This document shows positions 10,581 through 18,979 of a DNA stretch of 64,000 bases, piece by piece. The first letter of the stretch is position 1; each line of letters starts with the position of its first letter. The stretch covers positions 1 to 64,000 of the forward strand of contig RFFQ01000173.1 in assembly GCA_003697105.1 (NCBI GenBank). The letters run 5' to 3'. Source of the stretch: Gemmatimonadota bacterium (lineage in GTDB: Bacteria; 4572-55; J002). A model generated the notes under the pieces. The model was given only the letters and a program-made list of their open reading frames with translations. It had not been told where the DNA came from and made no database searches. The position numbers and the translations under genes are program-made.

Positions 10581-11623
10581 AAACACCAACCGGTAGGTAT
10601 GAGATTATCATCCAGCGAGGCATTTTGGATGATATTTCGGCACAAGTGGACATCACGTGCCCTCATGTTGTGGTCACCAATACGACCCTTGCCGGCTTGT
10701 ACCAAACAAAACTAAAGACGGCATTACCGCAGGCAACATGGGTCGTTCTGCCGGATGGTGAACGCTACAAAACACTTGATACGCTCCGTTCCGTATATCC
10801 CCAATTTTTAGCCGCCGGGTTAGACCGCTCCGGTGTGGTGATTGCCTTTGGTGGTGGTGTTATTATTGATTTGGCGGGTTTCGCGGCGGCGACATTCATG
10901 CGGGGAGTGCGGTTTGTGCCAGTCCCGACCAGTTTGCTGGCGATGGTTGATGCGAGTGTCGGGGGTAAAGTGGGTGTGGATTTACCGGAAGGTAAAAATT
11001 TGGTCGGGGCGTTCAAACAGCCGGAACGGGTGCTGATCGACCCCAACGTCCTACAAACTTTACCGGAAGCGGAGTATCAAAACGGTATGGCTGAGGTGAT
11101 CAAGCATCATTTAATTGCCAATTTTGGCGTGCCGCTTTCTGTATTTATGCAAGATTTAGAGCAGGCGATTGCTCAAGCAGTACAGGTTAAAGTGAACATT
11201 GTTGAGCAAGACCCCTTTGAGCGTGGCATCCGAATGTACCTCAATTTAGGGCATACCTTTGCTCATGCCATTGAGCAGGTTAGCCAGTACCGGATTCCAC
11301 ATGGTCGAGCGGTTGGAGTGGGTTTACGTTTAGCGGCGGAGTTGTCATTCCAGGAAGGATGGTGTCACCGGAATCTAGTTGATCAGGTGACTGGCTGGGT
11401 GCGAGACGCCGGATTGCCGACCCACTTGAACGGGCTTGACGCTCATCACCTTTATGCGGCGATGTTCCGGGACAAAAAGAAAACCGCAAACACTTTACGC
11501 TTTGTTTTGTTAAAGGATATTGGACAACCTGTTATTGTAGAAGGTGTTGATAAATCTAGTGTTATTCAGGTATGGGAGACCTTGCATGACGCGGCTGTTA
11601 GTTCTACACGGACCAAACCTTAA
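10562..11623 (+). CDS. aroB: 3-Dehydroquinate synthase
   Basis: A 353-residue NAD- and metal-dependent cyclase making 3-dehydroquinate from DAHP. Conserved blocks are LPDGERYKT (about 62), FGGGVIIDLAGFAAATFMRG (about 97), MVDASVGGKVGVDLPEGKNLVG (about 125-146) and the metal-binding NLGHTFAHAIE near residue 231. The start is GTG 10562 behind AGGAGG, inside aroK. It overlaps aroQ by 38 bases. In pathway order AroB acts first among the enzymes of this cluster. Confidence 0.97.
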   Translation: MATLPVKTPTGRYEIIIQRGILDDISAQVDITCPHVVVTNTTLAGLYQTKLKTALPQATWVVLPDGERYKTLDTLRSVYPQFLAAGLDRSGVVIAFGGGVIIDLAGFAAATFMRGVRFVPVPTSLLAMVDASVGGKVGVDLPEGKNLVGAFKQPERVLIDPNVLQTLPEAEYQNGMAEVIKHHLIANFGVPLSVFMQDLEQAIAQAVQVKVNIVEQDPFERGIRMYLNLGHTFAHAIEQVSQYRIPHGRAVGVGLRLAAELSFQEGWCHRNLVDQVTGWVRDAGLPTHLNGLDAHHLYAAMFRDKKKTANTLRFVLLKDIGQPVIVEGVDKSSVIQVWETLHDAAVSSTRTKP

Positions 11624-12026
11624 TCGATTGGGTTTACGTGAAACCGATATTTACGGAACGCTGACTCTTGATCAGATTAATGATCGTCTCCGGCAGTATG
11701 CGGCGGCGAAAGGGATTTCGGTTCATCCCGTTCAATCGAACCATGAAGGCGAATTAATCGATCAACTGCATCATGCCCAGACAACTTATCAAGGTGTGGT
11801 GTTCAATCCGGCGGGTTACACGCACACGTCGGTAGCCTTGCGGGATGCCGTCGCGGCCATTGACTTACCGGTAGTTGAAGTACATTTGTCAAACATTTCT
11901 GGGCGGGAGGATTTCCGGCGCGTTTCGCTGATTGCGCCTGTCTGTGCGGGTCAAATCAGCGGGTTTGGCTGGCGGAGCTATCTACTGGGTATTGAGGCGG
12001 TGTTGGGATGTCTTCATGAGGGGTGA
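11586..12026 (+). CDS. aroQ: 3-Dehydroquinate dehydratase, type II
   Basis: This 146-residue dodecamer-forming enzyme dehydrates 3-dehydroquinate to 3-dehydroshikimate by the trans (type II) mechanism. Diagnostic segments are LHGPNLNRLG at residues 6-15, QSNHEGELID, the NPAGYTHTSVALRDA block and VEVHLSNISGREDFRR. ATG 11586 was chosen over the earlier in-frame 11544 because the family begins here and GGGAG precedes it. It is the last gene of the men/aro run and meets a minus-strand gene tail to tail, overlapping it by 13 bases. Confidence 0.97.
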   Translation: MTRLLVLHGPNLNRLGLRETDIYGTLTLDQINDRLRQYAAAKGISVHPVQSNHEGELIDQLHHAQTTYQGVVFNPAGYTHTSVALRDAVAAIDLPVVEVHLSNISGREDFRRVSLIAPVCAGQISGFGWRSYLLGIEAVLGCLHEG

Positions 12027-12202
12027 GGTGCTCCGTAATCTTCGAGCCGTTTTTTGACCTTGCTCACATTCTTGGCATCGATCAGAATGTGATAGTTTTC
12101 TGCTTTTAGCTCCCATTTTTTCAGTATTTTATCTTTGGCGATGATTTGCAACAACTCGCGGCTCGTTTTCTCAGGGATAGGGCGGGGCTTACGGTATTTC
12201 AA
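12014..12202 (-). CDS. Small hypothetical protein
   Basis: A 62-residue basic ORF rich in Lys and Glu, with a predicted helix-strand-helix pattern (about residues 13-56). I recognise no family. It starts at TTG 12202 inside the last codons of the cytochrome c gene (14-base overlap) and its 3' end overlaps aroQ on the other strand by 13 bases. That placement suits translational coupling to the cytochrome gene, but the ribosome-binding site is weak (GTAGAAAAA). It may be spurious. Confidence 0.45.
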   Translation of the reverse strand: MKYRKPRPIPEKTSRELLQIIAKDKILKKWELKAENYHILIDAKNVSKVKKRLEDYGAPHPS

Positions 12203-13148
12203 ATTTTTCTACGGCATGATCCACCGGTTTTAGGGTTCGTAAATAGGCGTAGATTGCACCTAAATCGGCTTCGGTCATCCCCGCATACATTACCCACGGC
12301 ATGGGGGTGTTGAACACTTCCGCGGGAAGTTGTTGGTTTTCCGGAAGTTCATATTTTTTGAACTGCTGGATAAACTGAGCGCGCGTCCAACCCCCGATAC
12401 CGGTTTTTTCATGCGGTGTAATATTTGCCCCGCGTGCAACCTGACCATTGGAGAGTGCGATCTCAAATCCACCGGCAAACTCCATCCCCGGTACCATCTG
12501 TCCTTTTTCCTGCGGGGTGTGGCAAATAATGCACCCGCCGATTGTTGCCAGATATTTGCCATACGCGATGCTGTCGGATTCCGCCGGTTTGGGCTGGAAA
12601 TTTGCCGGTTGCGGTATTGTGCGCACGATCAAATTCAGCGGGAATTTGAGCTGGGAACGCGGTACCGCGTTCTCAATCGGCTTCAATGTTTTGATGTAGG
12701 CTAAAATTGAATATAAATCTTCTTGATCCATGTGGGCATAAAGCCGGTAGGGCATGAGTGGAAAGAGTGGTTCACCATTTTTATCAACACCCTCCGAAAC
12801 CGCTCGCAACAATTCACCATCCGTCCAATCCCCGAGTGCCGCTGGGGTAATATTGGGTGCGTAGAGCCTTCCGACTTCCGGAAAAAGCTCGCCTCCCTGA
12901 CCTTCGGTTCCGGCAATCGGCGGTCCTCCATAAAAGTCCCAATTTCGCTTTGAGTGACAATCAATACAGACCGTAACATGGTTTGCCAGATACGCTCCAC
13001 GGGCGAGTCGCTCCGGGGTGATCTCGATGGTAATCTCCGCGGGTGGGCTGACTTTAGGAAACGCGGTAAACAGGAATACCACCATACCGACAGCCCCCAA
13101 AATAGCAAGTAGGACTAAACTCCCGATCAGTTTCAGAATGAGTTTCAT
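12189..13148 (-). CDS. Membrane-anchored diheme cytochrome c
   Basis: A 319-residue protein with one N-terminal membrane helix (about residues 5-30) that would anchor it to the inner membrane facing the periplasm. It has two class-I cytochrome c domains. Covalent heme sites are CIDCH (61-65) and CIICH (206-210); likely distal Met ligands lie in PLMPY (about 132) and NTPMPW near the C-terminus. The fold resembles the cytochrome subunits of alcohol or sugar dehydrogenases and diheme electron carriers, but no dehydrogenase gene is adjacent, so the partner is unknown. ATG 13148 is preceded by GGAG-type sequence. Confidence 0.9.
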   Translation of the reverse strand: MKLILKLIGSLVLLAILGAVGMVVFLFTAFPKVSPPAEITIEITPERLARGAYLANHVTVCIDCHSKRNWDFYGGPPIAGTEGQGGELFPEVGRLYAPNITPAALGDWTDGELLRAVSEGVDKNGEPLFPLMPYRLYAHMDQEDLYSILAYIKTLKPIENAVPRSQLKFPLNLIVRTIPQPANFQPKPAESDSIAYGKYLATIGGCIICHTPQEKGQMVPGMEFAGGFEIALSNGQVARGANITPHEKTGIGGWTRAQFIQQFKKYELPENQQLPAEVFNTPMPWVMYAGMTEADLGAIYAYLRTLKPVDHAVEKFEIP

Positions 13149-13363
13149 GTGTTCTCCTCACAACTGGATATGTAAAAAATGGGTTAGAGCTATTATCTAT
13201 ATTTGGAGCATATTCCTATTATTCCGGTATATAATTTGTTCTCAATTGATTTTATTACAGACAAAAGCCGTGTTTTTTTGATTTTGTAATCTAAGTAATA
13301 TCAAGAACTTACATTTATTAAGCGAATAGCAGGATATTGTCAAGTAAAATATGACTTAACCTG
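13149..13363. other. AT-rich intergenic region between divergent genes
   Basis: This segment separates the cytochrome c gene (minus) from the large secreted protein (plus). Apart from the promoter that begins at 13364 I see no gene, repeat or obvious operator. It must also hold the cytochrome gene's promoter, which I could not place with confidence. Confidence 0.5.
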
Positions 13364-13392
13364 TTGACAAAAAATATGCTTTCGCGTACAAT
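13364..13392 (+). promoter_or_regulatory. Strong sigma70-type promoter for the large secreted protein
   Basis: A consensus -35 TTGACA (13364-13369) and a -10 TACAAT (13387-13392) are separated by 17 bases. Transcription should begin near 13399, leaving an unusually long leader of about 158 bases before the ATG at 13557. Confidence 0.75.
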
Positions 13393-13393
13393 G

Positions 13394-13555
13394 CAAAATT
13401 ACCCAATACCTTTATGGGTTCTTCGGTAATTTTGGTAGGAGCGGGTTACGCCACGGGTAATTGGTTCGGTTGTGAAAATATCCCCCGTGTTTTCAGGTAC
13501 ATTCCCCAAAATATCAGGAGAGCTACTGTATCCACATATCATTAGGAGGTCAAGT
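13394..13555 (+). promoter_or_regulatory. Structured 5' leader of the secreted-protein gene
   Basis: The leader contains a 10-bp inverted repeat, CAAAATTACC / GGTAATTTTG (13394-13403 with about 13425-13435). Nested inside is a competing ACCCA / TGGGT pair. Downstream, CACGGG and CCCGTG can form another stem (about 13452-13490). AGGAGG lies about 8 bases before the ATG. The mutually exclusive pairings suggest a regulatory RNA, but I cannot match it to a known riboswitch class. Confidence 0.4.
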
Positions 13556-13556
13556 C

Positions 13557-16500
13557 ATGCAAAATTATAGACATGGTATTGAACTACTTGTCTGGGTGCT
13601 GGTCGTGTTTAGTTCCACTGCATTTGCCCAGATTCCAGATGGAGCAGTACTTTGGCTTGATGCCAACGTCGGGGTGACTGAAGTCAGCGGTTTGGTTCGT
13701 CTTTGGGAAGACCAATCGGGGCAAAATAATGATGCGTATCAAAACACCAGCGGTAATCGTCCCATTCAAGTGGATAACGCCCTTAACGGATTCCCCATCA
13801 TCCGGTTTGATGGAGATGATGATTTTCTACAAGTAGATGATCAGAGTAGCTTGAATCCCGATCAATTGACTCTGTTTGTCGTCGGGAAGTACCGTGACGG
13901 CGTCTCCAATACGTTTGTAAACAAATCGACCAGTTCTTTGCGGACGGATGGCTATGGGATGGTTCAGGTGGAAGTAGATCAAGTGGCAGAAGTGGGACTT
14001 TATGTGGATAATGTAGTTCGTATTGCCAATGGTCCTGTGGTCAGTGATACTTATACCATTATGAGCGGGCGTTACAATGAAAGTTCTATTGATTTTTATA
14101 CTAATGGGTCTTTGCAGGAGAGCTATCTGTTTAGCAATTCGATTTCGCATTCCAGTAAAGAACTCCGGATCGGGGCAGCACGAGTTTCGAGCCTGAACAG
14201 CAACCCTACCCTCGCTTTGGAGGGCGATATTGCCGAAATTATCCTTTATCCGAGTGCCTTGGATGACTCAGACCGGTATGCGGTAGAGAGTTATCTTGGC
14301 ACAAAATACGGTATTCCGGTAGCCGAATACGCCCCCGAAATTGTTGTCGATCCGTCAGAACTGGACTTTAATTTTACCCTCCAAAATACCTCCTACAGTG
14401 TAACATTGACGGTTGAAAACGAGGGGAGTGCTCCCCTGATCGTTTCGGATATTACCGCTTCGGATGATGCGTTTGTTCCGGCAGAAACGGCGTTTACAGT
14501 GGCGCCATTCTCAACCCATGATGTCATTGTAACGTTCACCCCTACGCATCTAACCTCCTACACCGCCGATCTGACCGTTTTGAGTGATGATTATGATGAG
14601 CCTGAGAAGATTGTGCCCATGACTGGGGTTGGATTCGATATTCCACGTGGCATGAATCTCTGGTTGCGTGCGGATCGGGGTATCGTCGGTTCTACCAGTG
14701 ATCTAAATTATCTCGTGCAGGAATGGCAGGATCAGTCTGGGCATGGTCATCATGCTACCCAATCTGCTATTATCAATCGCCCATTTTGGCGAGAAAATGT
14801 GATTGAACTCAACTGGCAAGCATCGCTCTACTGGGATTTAGAGTACAATCCACTGGGGCAGTTTCTACGCATTGCACACGATGCCGAGTTAGAACCCTCA
14901 ACGATCACCCTTTTTGTGGTCGCCTCCATCCACACGGATTGGACGACCTGGGGTACGTTGATCACAAAAACACCCCATGAATATGCCCAAACGGGATATG
15001 CGCTTCAGCAAAATGGGGCATTTGACCAACTCAATTTCTGGATCAATCCCTATGCGGCAACCGGCTCCGGGGTTACCAGCAATTTTTCATCCGGGGATGA
15101 AAATATTTTTATGGGGCGCTACACCCCCGGTGATTTGAGCATCTTTCGGGATGGACGACGTCAAGACCAAAGCACCTATGCAGATGGTATTATTTATGAA
15201 GGAAATGTTGATGTCCTTATCGGGGCAGAGACCACCGAAAGCGGGGAGAGCACAACCAATTTTTATGATGGCTATATTGCCGAAATTTTGCTTTATCCAT
15301 CTGCCCTTAGCCGGGAGGAACGGCTCGAGGTAGAAGACTATCTAAGTGCTAAATACGGTATTACCCTCGATTATGATGGCGCCGTGATTGCCACCACCCC
15401 GACCTCCCTTGATTTTGGGGCGATCTGCCTCGATACTCCCCAAACGAGTGACCTCCGTATCATCAATGCCGGGGATCAGGATTTAGTTGTTACGGATATT
15501 ACCCGCGATAATGACGCCTTTACCATCAGTGAAACGGCATTTACCGTGCCGTTTGGTAGCTCGCACGACATCCAAGTCACATTCACCCCAACCGCCGCAG
15601 AGAGTTACAGTGGTACCCTGACTATCATCAGTAATGCGGCTAATAATGATGCGTTGCAAGTGCCGGTAAACGGAACCGGCTTGAGCGAGGATGCCGCCGG
15701 GCATTCGCTCCATTTTGACGGTATGGATGATGTGGTGATCGTCAATGATACGCTGGGGCTGAATCTGACCTATGCCGCCCTCACGGTGGAAGCGTGGGTC
15801 TATTTGGATCGGTTGCCAGAGAATTACGCCACCGTCATCAATCAATATGATGATCAGGGGAATGCCACCTTCTGGCTGGGAGTGAATTCCGCCGGTAATG
15901 TGGAATTTTGGGTCTATGGCACAACCGATGCCCACCGGGTAAGTTCGGTTGCGCTAGAAGCCAATCGATGGTATCACATTGCCGGAACTTTTGGCAGTTT
16001 GGTGGATTTGCATGTCTATATCGATGCGATCCGACAGGATGGAACGCTGGAAGGTACTATTCCGTACTATCTGGACGTGGTGGATCAGGATATTTGGATC
16101 GGTAATGAAGATAGCGGCGAGGAGCATGGTTTCAGTGGCAATATCGACCTGCCGCGTATCTGGTACGAACAGCGCAACCCGGCGGAACTTTTGCGCACGG
16201 TCAATTGGGAAACCATCCCGGATAGCCTCAGCACGCAACTTATTGCCTCATGGAATTTTAATGAAGGCAGTGGCGACCTCGCGGCAGATGACCGGAATCC
16301 GGCGTATGACGGGCACATTGAGGGGGCAAGCTGGCATTGTCCCGGAGCGCCGCTCAATATCAGTTATGATGCCATCATCTCTGCCTCGCGGGATTCGGTG
16401 GATTTCAGCGAAGTGGCAGTAGGTACCCTCGGTTTGGATAACGCGGATACCCTCTGGATTTACAATTCTGGTACAGATGACCTGGTTGTTTCTGATATTA

Positions 16501-17900
16501 GCTCATCGATTCCGGGGGTGTTCATTGCTGCCCCACAAAATTTCACCGTAGCTCCCGGTGAAAGGCAGTTGTTGACACTCACATTTTACCCCATCGCCGA
16601 GCACGAATACAACGCCCAATTGTGGTTTTTCAGTAATGATCCCGATTTTGATCGGAATCCACTGGTAGTCAAGGTGCATGGGGTGGGTATTCCTGACCCC
16701 GACCCGTATTGCCTCATGTTTGATGGCACAGATGACTATGTTTCCATCCCGCATGATCCGAGTCTGGACTTTACCGGACAGATGACCGCTGAATTTTGGA
16801 TGTGGATCGATGCGTATCCGGTTGAAAATCAGTATCTTCTTGCCAAAACCCATGAAGCGGGTGACGCCAGTGACCCGGACCAGCCCTTCCAAATTTATGT
16901 TGATGCTACCGGATATTTGAATTTTGCGCGCGGTACCGGTTCACAATTGCTCACGGTGACCTCCACCCGAAGAATCCCCCTAGAGTTGTGGACGCATGTG
17001 GCATGTGTTTACAATGATTCTGCCCTGGTGATCTACCTCAACGGGGTGCGAGACGCCACGCAAGATGCTCCCGATCAAACATTCAGCACAAGTGATGGTC
17101 TTTTGTGCTTCGGGGCGGCAAAATTGGAAAATAGTATCCACGGCAATTTCAGCGGAAAATTGGATGATGTGCGCCTCTGGCAGCGGGGGTTACGCGCGGT
17201 GGAAATCGAAACTTACAAAAATACAACACTCACCATTGATTTGAGTGAGCTAGGCTTGGTTTCCGCCTGGAATTTTGAAGAAAGTAGTGGGCAAACTATT
17301 GGGGATACGCAAGGTAATAATGATGGTTACCGGGGCGAAAATGCGAGCGTGTCAGGTGACGATGCCGACCCGGCGTGGACAACACCCGGATTTATTGCGT
17401 TCGCTGAGATTGCGTCTGACCCCACCAGTTTCGACTTCGGGCAAGTCTATGTCGGGAGTTCCGTTACACAAACCTTGACGATTCATAATTTGGGGAATGA
17501 GTGGCTCACCGGTACCGCTTCCGTGGTCGATCCGTTTACCCTGAATAATCTGAATAACTTTGGGGTGGCGGTGGTCTGGTTGGGCACACAAGAGATCAGC
17601 GTGACCTTTGCTCCTTCTACCGTTGGTCTCGTTGAGGATTTTGTGTATATTTCCACGAATGATGAGGACGAAAGTTTGCTGAGTCTGCCCATCCGGGGTG
17701 AGGGTATTTCGGCGCGACCCTGTGGTTATGATCTGAATTGCGATGGTGTGATCGATATTATTGATGTGGAAATGGTCTCGCACAAGGTGGGATCGATGGC
17801 ACCGGAGGATTTAATCCGTCTCGATGTAGTGGTGGATGGTGTGATCGATGAAAAGGATGTCGATTTCATCAACCAACAGTGGGATCCGGCGACAGAGTAA
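13557..17900 (+). CDS. Large secreted LamG / choice-of-anchor protein with dockerin-like tail
   Basis: A 1447-residue protein with a signal peptide (hydrophobic stretch ending STAFA, about residue 24). The body is four alternating pairs: a concanavalin/LamG-like domain (starting near residues 27, 363, 713 and 1048) followed by an Ig-like choice-of-anchor D (ASPM/HYDIN-type) domain (near 260, 613, 940 and 1286). The C-terminal 60 residues form a dockerin-type-I-like pair. The first loop, DLNCDGVIDIID, is canonical. The second, DVVVDGVIDEKD, lacks the third-position Asn/Asp. LamG domains usually bind glycans or act in adhesion, so a cell-surface or extracellular binding role is likely; the ligand is unknown. 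It is monocistronic with its own promoter and terminator. Confidence 0.82.
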   Translation: MQNYRHGIELLVWVLVVFSSTAFAQIPDGAVLWLDANVGVTEVSGLVRLWEDQSGQNNDAYQNTSGNRPIQVDNALNGFPIIRFDGDDDFLQVDDQSSLNPDQLTLFVVGKYRDGVSNTFVNKSTSSLRTDGYGMVQVEVDQVAEVGLYVDNVVRIANGPVVSDTYTIMSGRYNESSIDFYTNGSLQESYLFSNSISHSSKELRIGAARVSSLNSNPTLALEGDIAEIILYPSALDDSDRYAVESYLGTKYGIPVAEYAPEIVVDPSELDFNFTLQNTSYSVTLTVENEGSAPLIVSDITASDDAFVPAETAFTVAPFSTHDVIVTFTPTHLTSYTADLTVLSDDYDEPEKIVPMTGVGFDIPRGMNLWLRADRGIVGSTSDLNYLVQEWQDQSGHGHHATQSAIINRPFWRENVIELNWQASLYWDLEYNPLGQFLRIAHDAELEPSTITLFVVASIHTDWTTWGTLITKTPHEYAQTGYALQQNGAFDQLNFWINPYAATGSGVTSNFSSGDENIFMGRYTPGDLSIFRDGRRQDQSTYADGIIYEGNVDVLIGAETTESGESTTNFYDGYIAEILLYPSALSREERLEVEDYLSAKYGITLDYDGAVIATTPTSLDFGAICLDTPQTSDLRIINAGDQDLVVTDITRDNDAFTISETAFTVPFGSSHDIQVTFTPTAAESYSGTLTIISNAANNDALQVPVNGTGLSEDAAGHSLHFDGMDDVVIVNDTLGLNLTYAALTVEAWVYLDRLPENYATVINQYDDQGNATFWLGVNSAGNVEFWVYGTTDAHRVSSVALEANRWYHIAGTFGSLVDLHVYIDAIRQDGTLEGTIPYYLDVVDQDIWIGNEDSGEEHGFSGNIDLPRIWYEQRNPAELLRTVNWETIPDSLSTQLIASWNFNEGSGDLAADDRNPAYDGHIEGASWHCPGAPLNISYDAIISASRDSVDFSEVAVGTLGLDNADTLWIYNSGTDDLVVSDISSSIPGVFIAAPQNFTVAPGERQLLTLTFYPIAEHEYNAQLWFFSNDPDFDRNPLVVKVHGVGIPDPDPYCLMFDGTDDYVSIPHDPSLDFTGQMTAEFWMWIDAYPVENQYLLAKTHEAGDASDPDQPFQIYVDATGYLNFARGTGSQLLTVTSTRRIPLELWTHVACVYNDSALVIYLNGVRDATQDAPDQTFSTSDGLLCFGAAKLENSIHGNFSGKLDDVRLWQRGLRAVEIETYKNTTLTIDLSELGLVSAWNFEESSGQTIGDTQGNNDGYRGENASVSGDDADPAWTTPGFIAFAEIASDPTSFDFGQVYVGSSVTQTLTIHNLGNEWLTGTASVVDPFTLNNLNNFGVAVVWLGTQEISVTFAPSTVGLVEDFVYISTNDEDESLLSLPIRGEGISARPCGYDLNCDGVIDIIDVEMVSHKVGSMAPEDLIRLDVVVDGVIDEKDVDFINQQWDPATE

Positions 17901-17933
17901 GCGGTGTGCCGTAATCATTCGATCTATCAACAC

Positions 17934-17970
17934 AAAAAAGCCCTGAACATATAATGTCCAGGGCTTTTTT
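17934..17970. terminator. Bidirectional terminator between convergent units
   Basis: AAAAAAGCCCTG and CAGGGCTTTTTT form a long near-perfect hairpin with T-runs on both strands. It ends the secreted-protein transcript on the plus strand and the accD-tRNA transcript on the minus strand. Confidence 0.92.
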
Positions 17971-17972
17971 GA

Positions 17973-18048
17973 TGGCGTCCCCAGGGGGATTCGAACCCCC
18001 GTTACCGCCGTGAAAGGGCGGTGTCCTAGGCCCCTAGACGATGGGGAC
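17973..18048 (-). tRNA. tRNA-Glu (anticodon TTC)
   Basis: Read on the minus strand, a 76-base cloverleaf begins GTCCCCA and ends TGGGGAC-G-CCA, so the CCA end is encoded. The anticodon arm is CCGCC-CTTTCAC-GGCGG with anticodon TTC; the T arm is GGGGG-TTCGAAT-CCCCC. The sequence is very close to E. coli tRNA-Glu. It lies only 16 bases after the accD stop, so it is probably cut from the accD transcript, and the shared terminator follows at once. Confidence 0.97.
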
Positions 18049-18064
18049 GCACCTAAAATACATA

Positions 18065-18913
18065 TTAGTTAAAGAACGCTAAAATCGTTGATAGTCGGGA
18101 CTTTAATTCGTTCCGGGGAACGATCATATCAATCATACCGTGATCCAGGAAAAATTCCGAGCTTTGAAATCCTTCTGGTAAATCCTCACCGATGGTTTGT
18201 TTAATCACCCGTGGTCCCGCAAATCCAAGCAATGCTCCGGGCTCCGCAATGATGATGTCTCCTAAGGAAGCAAAGCTTGCCATCACACCTGCGGTAGTGG
18301 GATTGGTCAGTATCGAGATATACGGTACTTTCGCGTGATCTAACTTACTTAACCACGCACTGGTTTTTGCCATTTGCATTAACGAGAGAACACTCTCTTG
18401 CATTCGCGCTCCACCGGAAGCGGAAACGATAATCAATGGCGTTTTGCTGTTATAGGCACGCTTTATTGCGCGGGTAATGGTTTCACCCACTACCGAACCC
18501 ATACTCCCACCGATAAAGGCAAAATCTAAAATGGCAAAGACCACCGGTAAACCATTTATGGTCCCGTCTCCAGAAATAATCGCATCTTTCGATCCGGTTT
18601 TTTCTTGATATTGTTTCAAACGGACGGGATACGGTTTAGAATCTACAAACGAAAGGGGATCCGTTGGTGCCAGGTTCTGATCATGCAAGGTTAATTTCCC
18701 ATCATCTAGCAGAATTTTGATGTACTGCTTAGACGAGATACGGAAATGATGCCCGCATTTGGGGCAAAGGTGCAAGTGCTCCTGAAGCACCTCATTAAAA
18801 ACCGTCTCTCCGCAACCATCGCATTTTGTCCAAAGACCTTTCGGTACCGATTTCCTCGGTGGTGTTTTCGCTCCCTCAGCCGGCTTCTTTTTCTTTTTGC
18901 CGAACCACATCAT
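18065..18913 (-). CDS. accD: Acetyl-CoA carboxylase carboxyltransferase subunit beta
   Basis: A 282-residue cytosolic subunit of the carboxyltransferase that makes malonyl-CoA, the first step of fatty acid synthesis. A four-Cys zinc ribbon (CDGCG ... CPKCG, residues about 33-55) leads into the crotonase-like domain. Conserved blocks are FAILDFAFIGGSMGSVVGE, the ASGGARMQE oxyanion loop, the TNPTTAGVMASFA segment and EPGALLGFAGPRVI. The length is normal. Two adjacent ATGs (18913 and 18910) are possible. It sits 66 bases downstream of punA in the same direction; accA is not in the window. Confidence 0.96.
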   Translation of the reverse strand: MMWFGKKKKKPAEGAKTPPRKSVPKGLWTKCDGCGETVFNEVLQEHLHLCPKCGHHFRISSKQYIKILLDDGKLTLHDQNLAPTDPLSFVDSKPYPVRLKQYQEKTGSKDAIISGDGTINGLPVVFAILDFAFIGGSMGSVVGETITRAIKRAYNSKTPLIIVSASGGARMQESVLSLMQMAKTSAWLSKLDHAKVPYISILTNPTTAGVMASFASLGDIIIAEPGALLGFAGPRVIKQTIGEDLPEGFQSSEFFLDHGMIDMIVPRNELKSRLSTILAFFN

Positions 18914-18979
18914 TCCATAACCCTTTCATCATGAGGGCACAATTTATACGGCATTTGTACCGGTTTGTCAACAAAAAAA

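Noticed and set aside
12330-12704. Plus-strand open frame of 124 codons opposite the cytochrome c gene
   Set aside because: It is antisense to the two-heme protein, whose motifs prove the coding strand, and it has no supporting start site.
13420-13450. GGTAGGAGCGGGTTACGCC as a cyclic-di-GMP (GEMM) riboswitch
   Set aside because: Only the 3' half resembles GEMM. The essential GGCAAACC and GACGCAAAGCC parts are absent, so I list only an unassigned structured leader.
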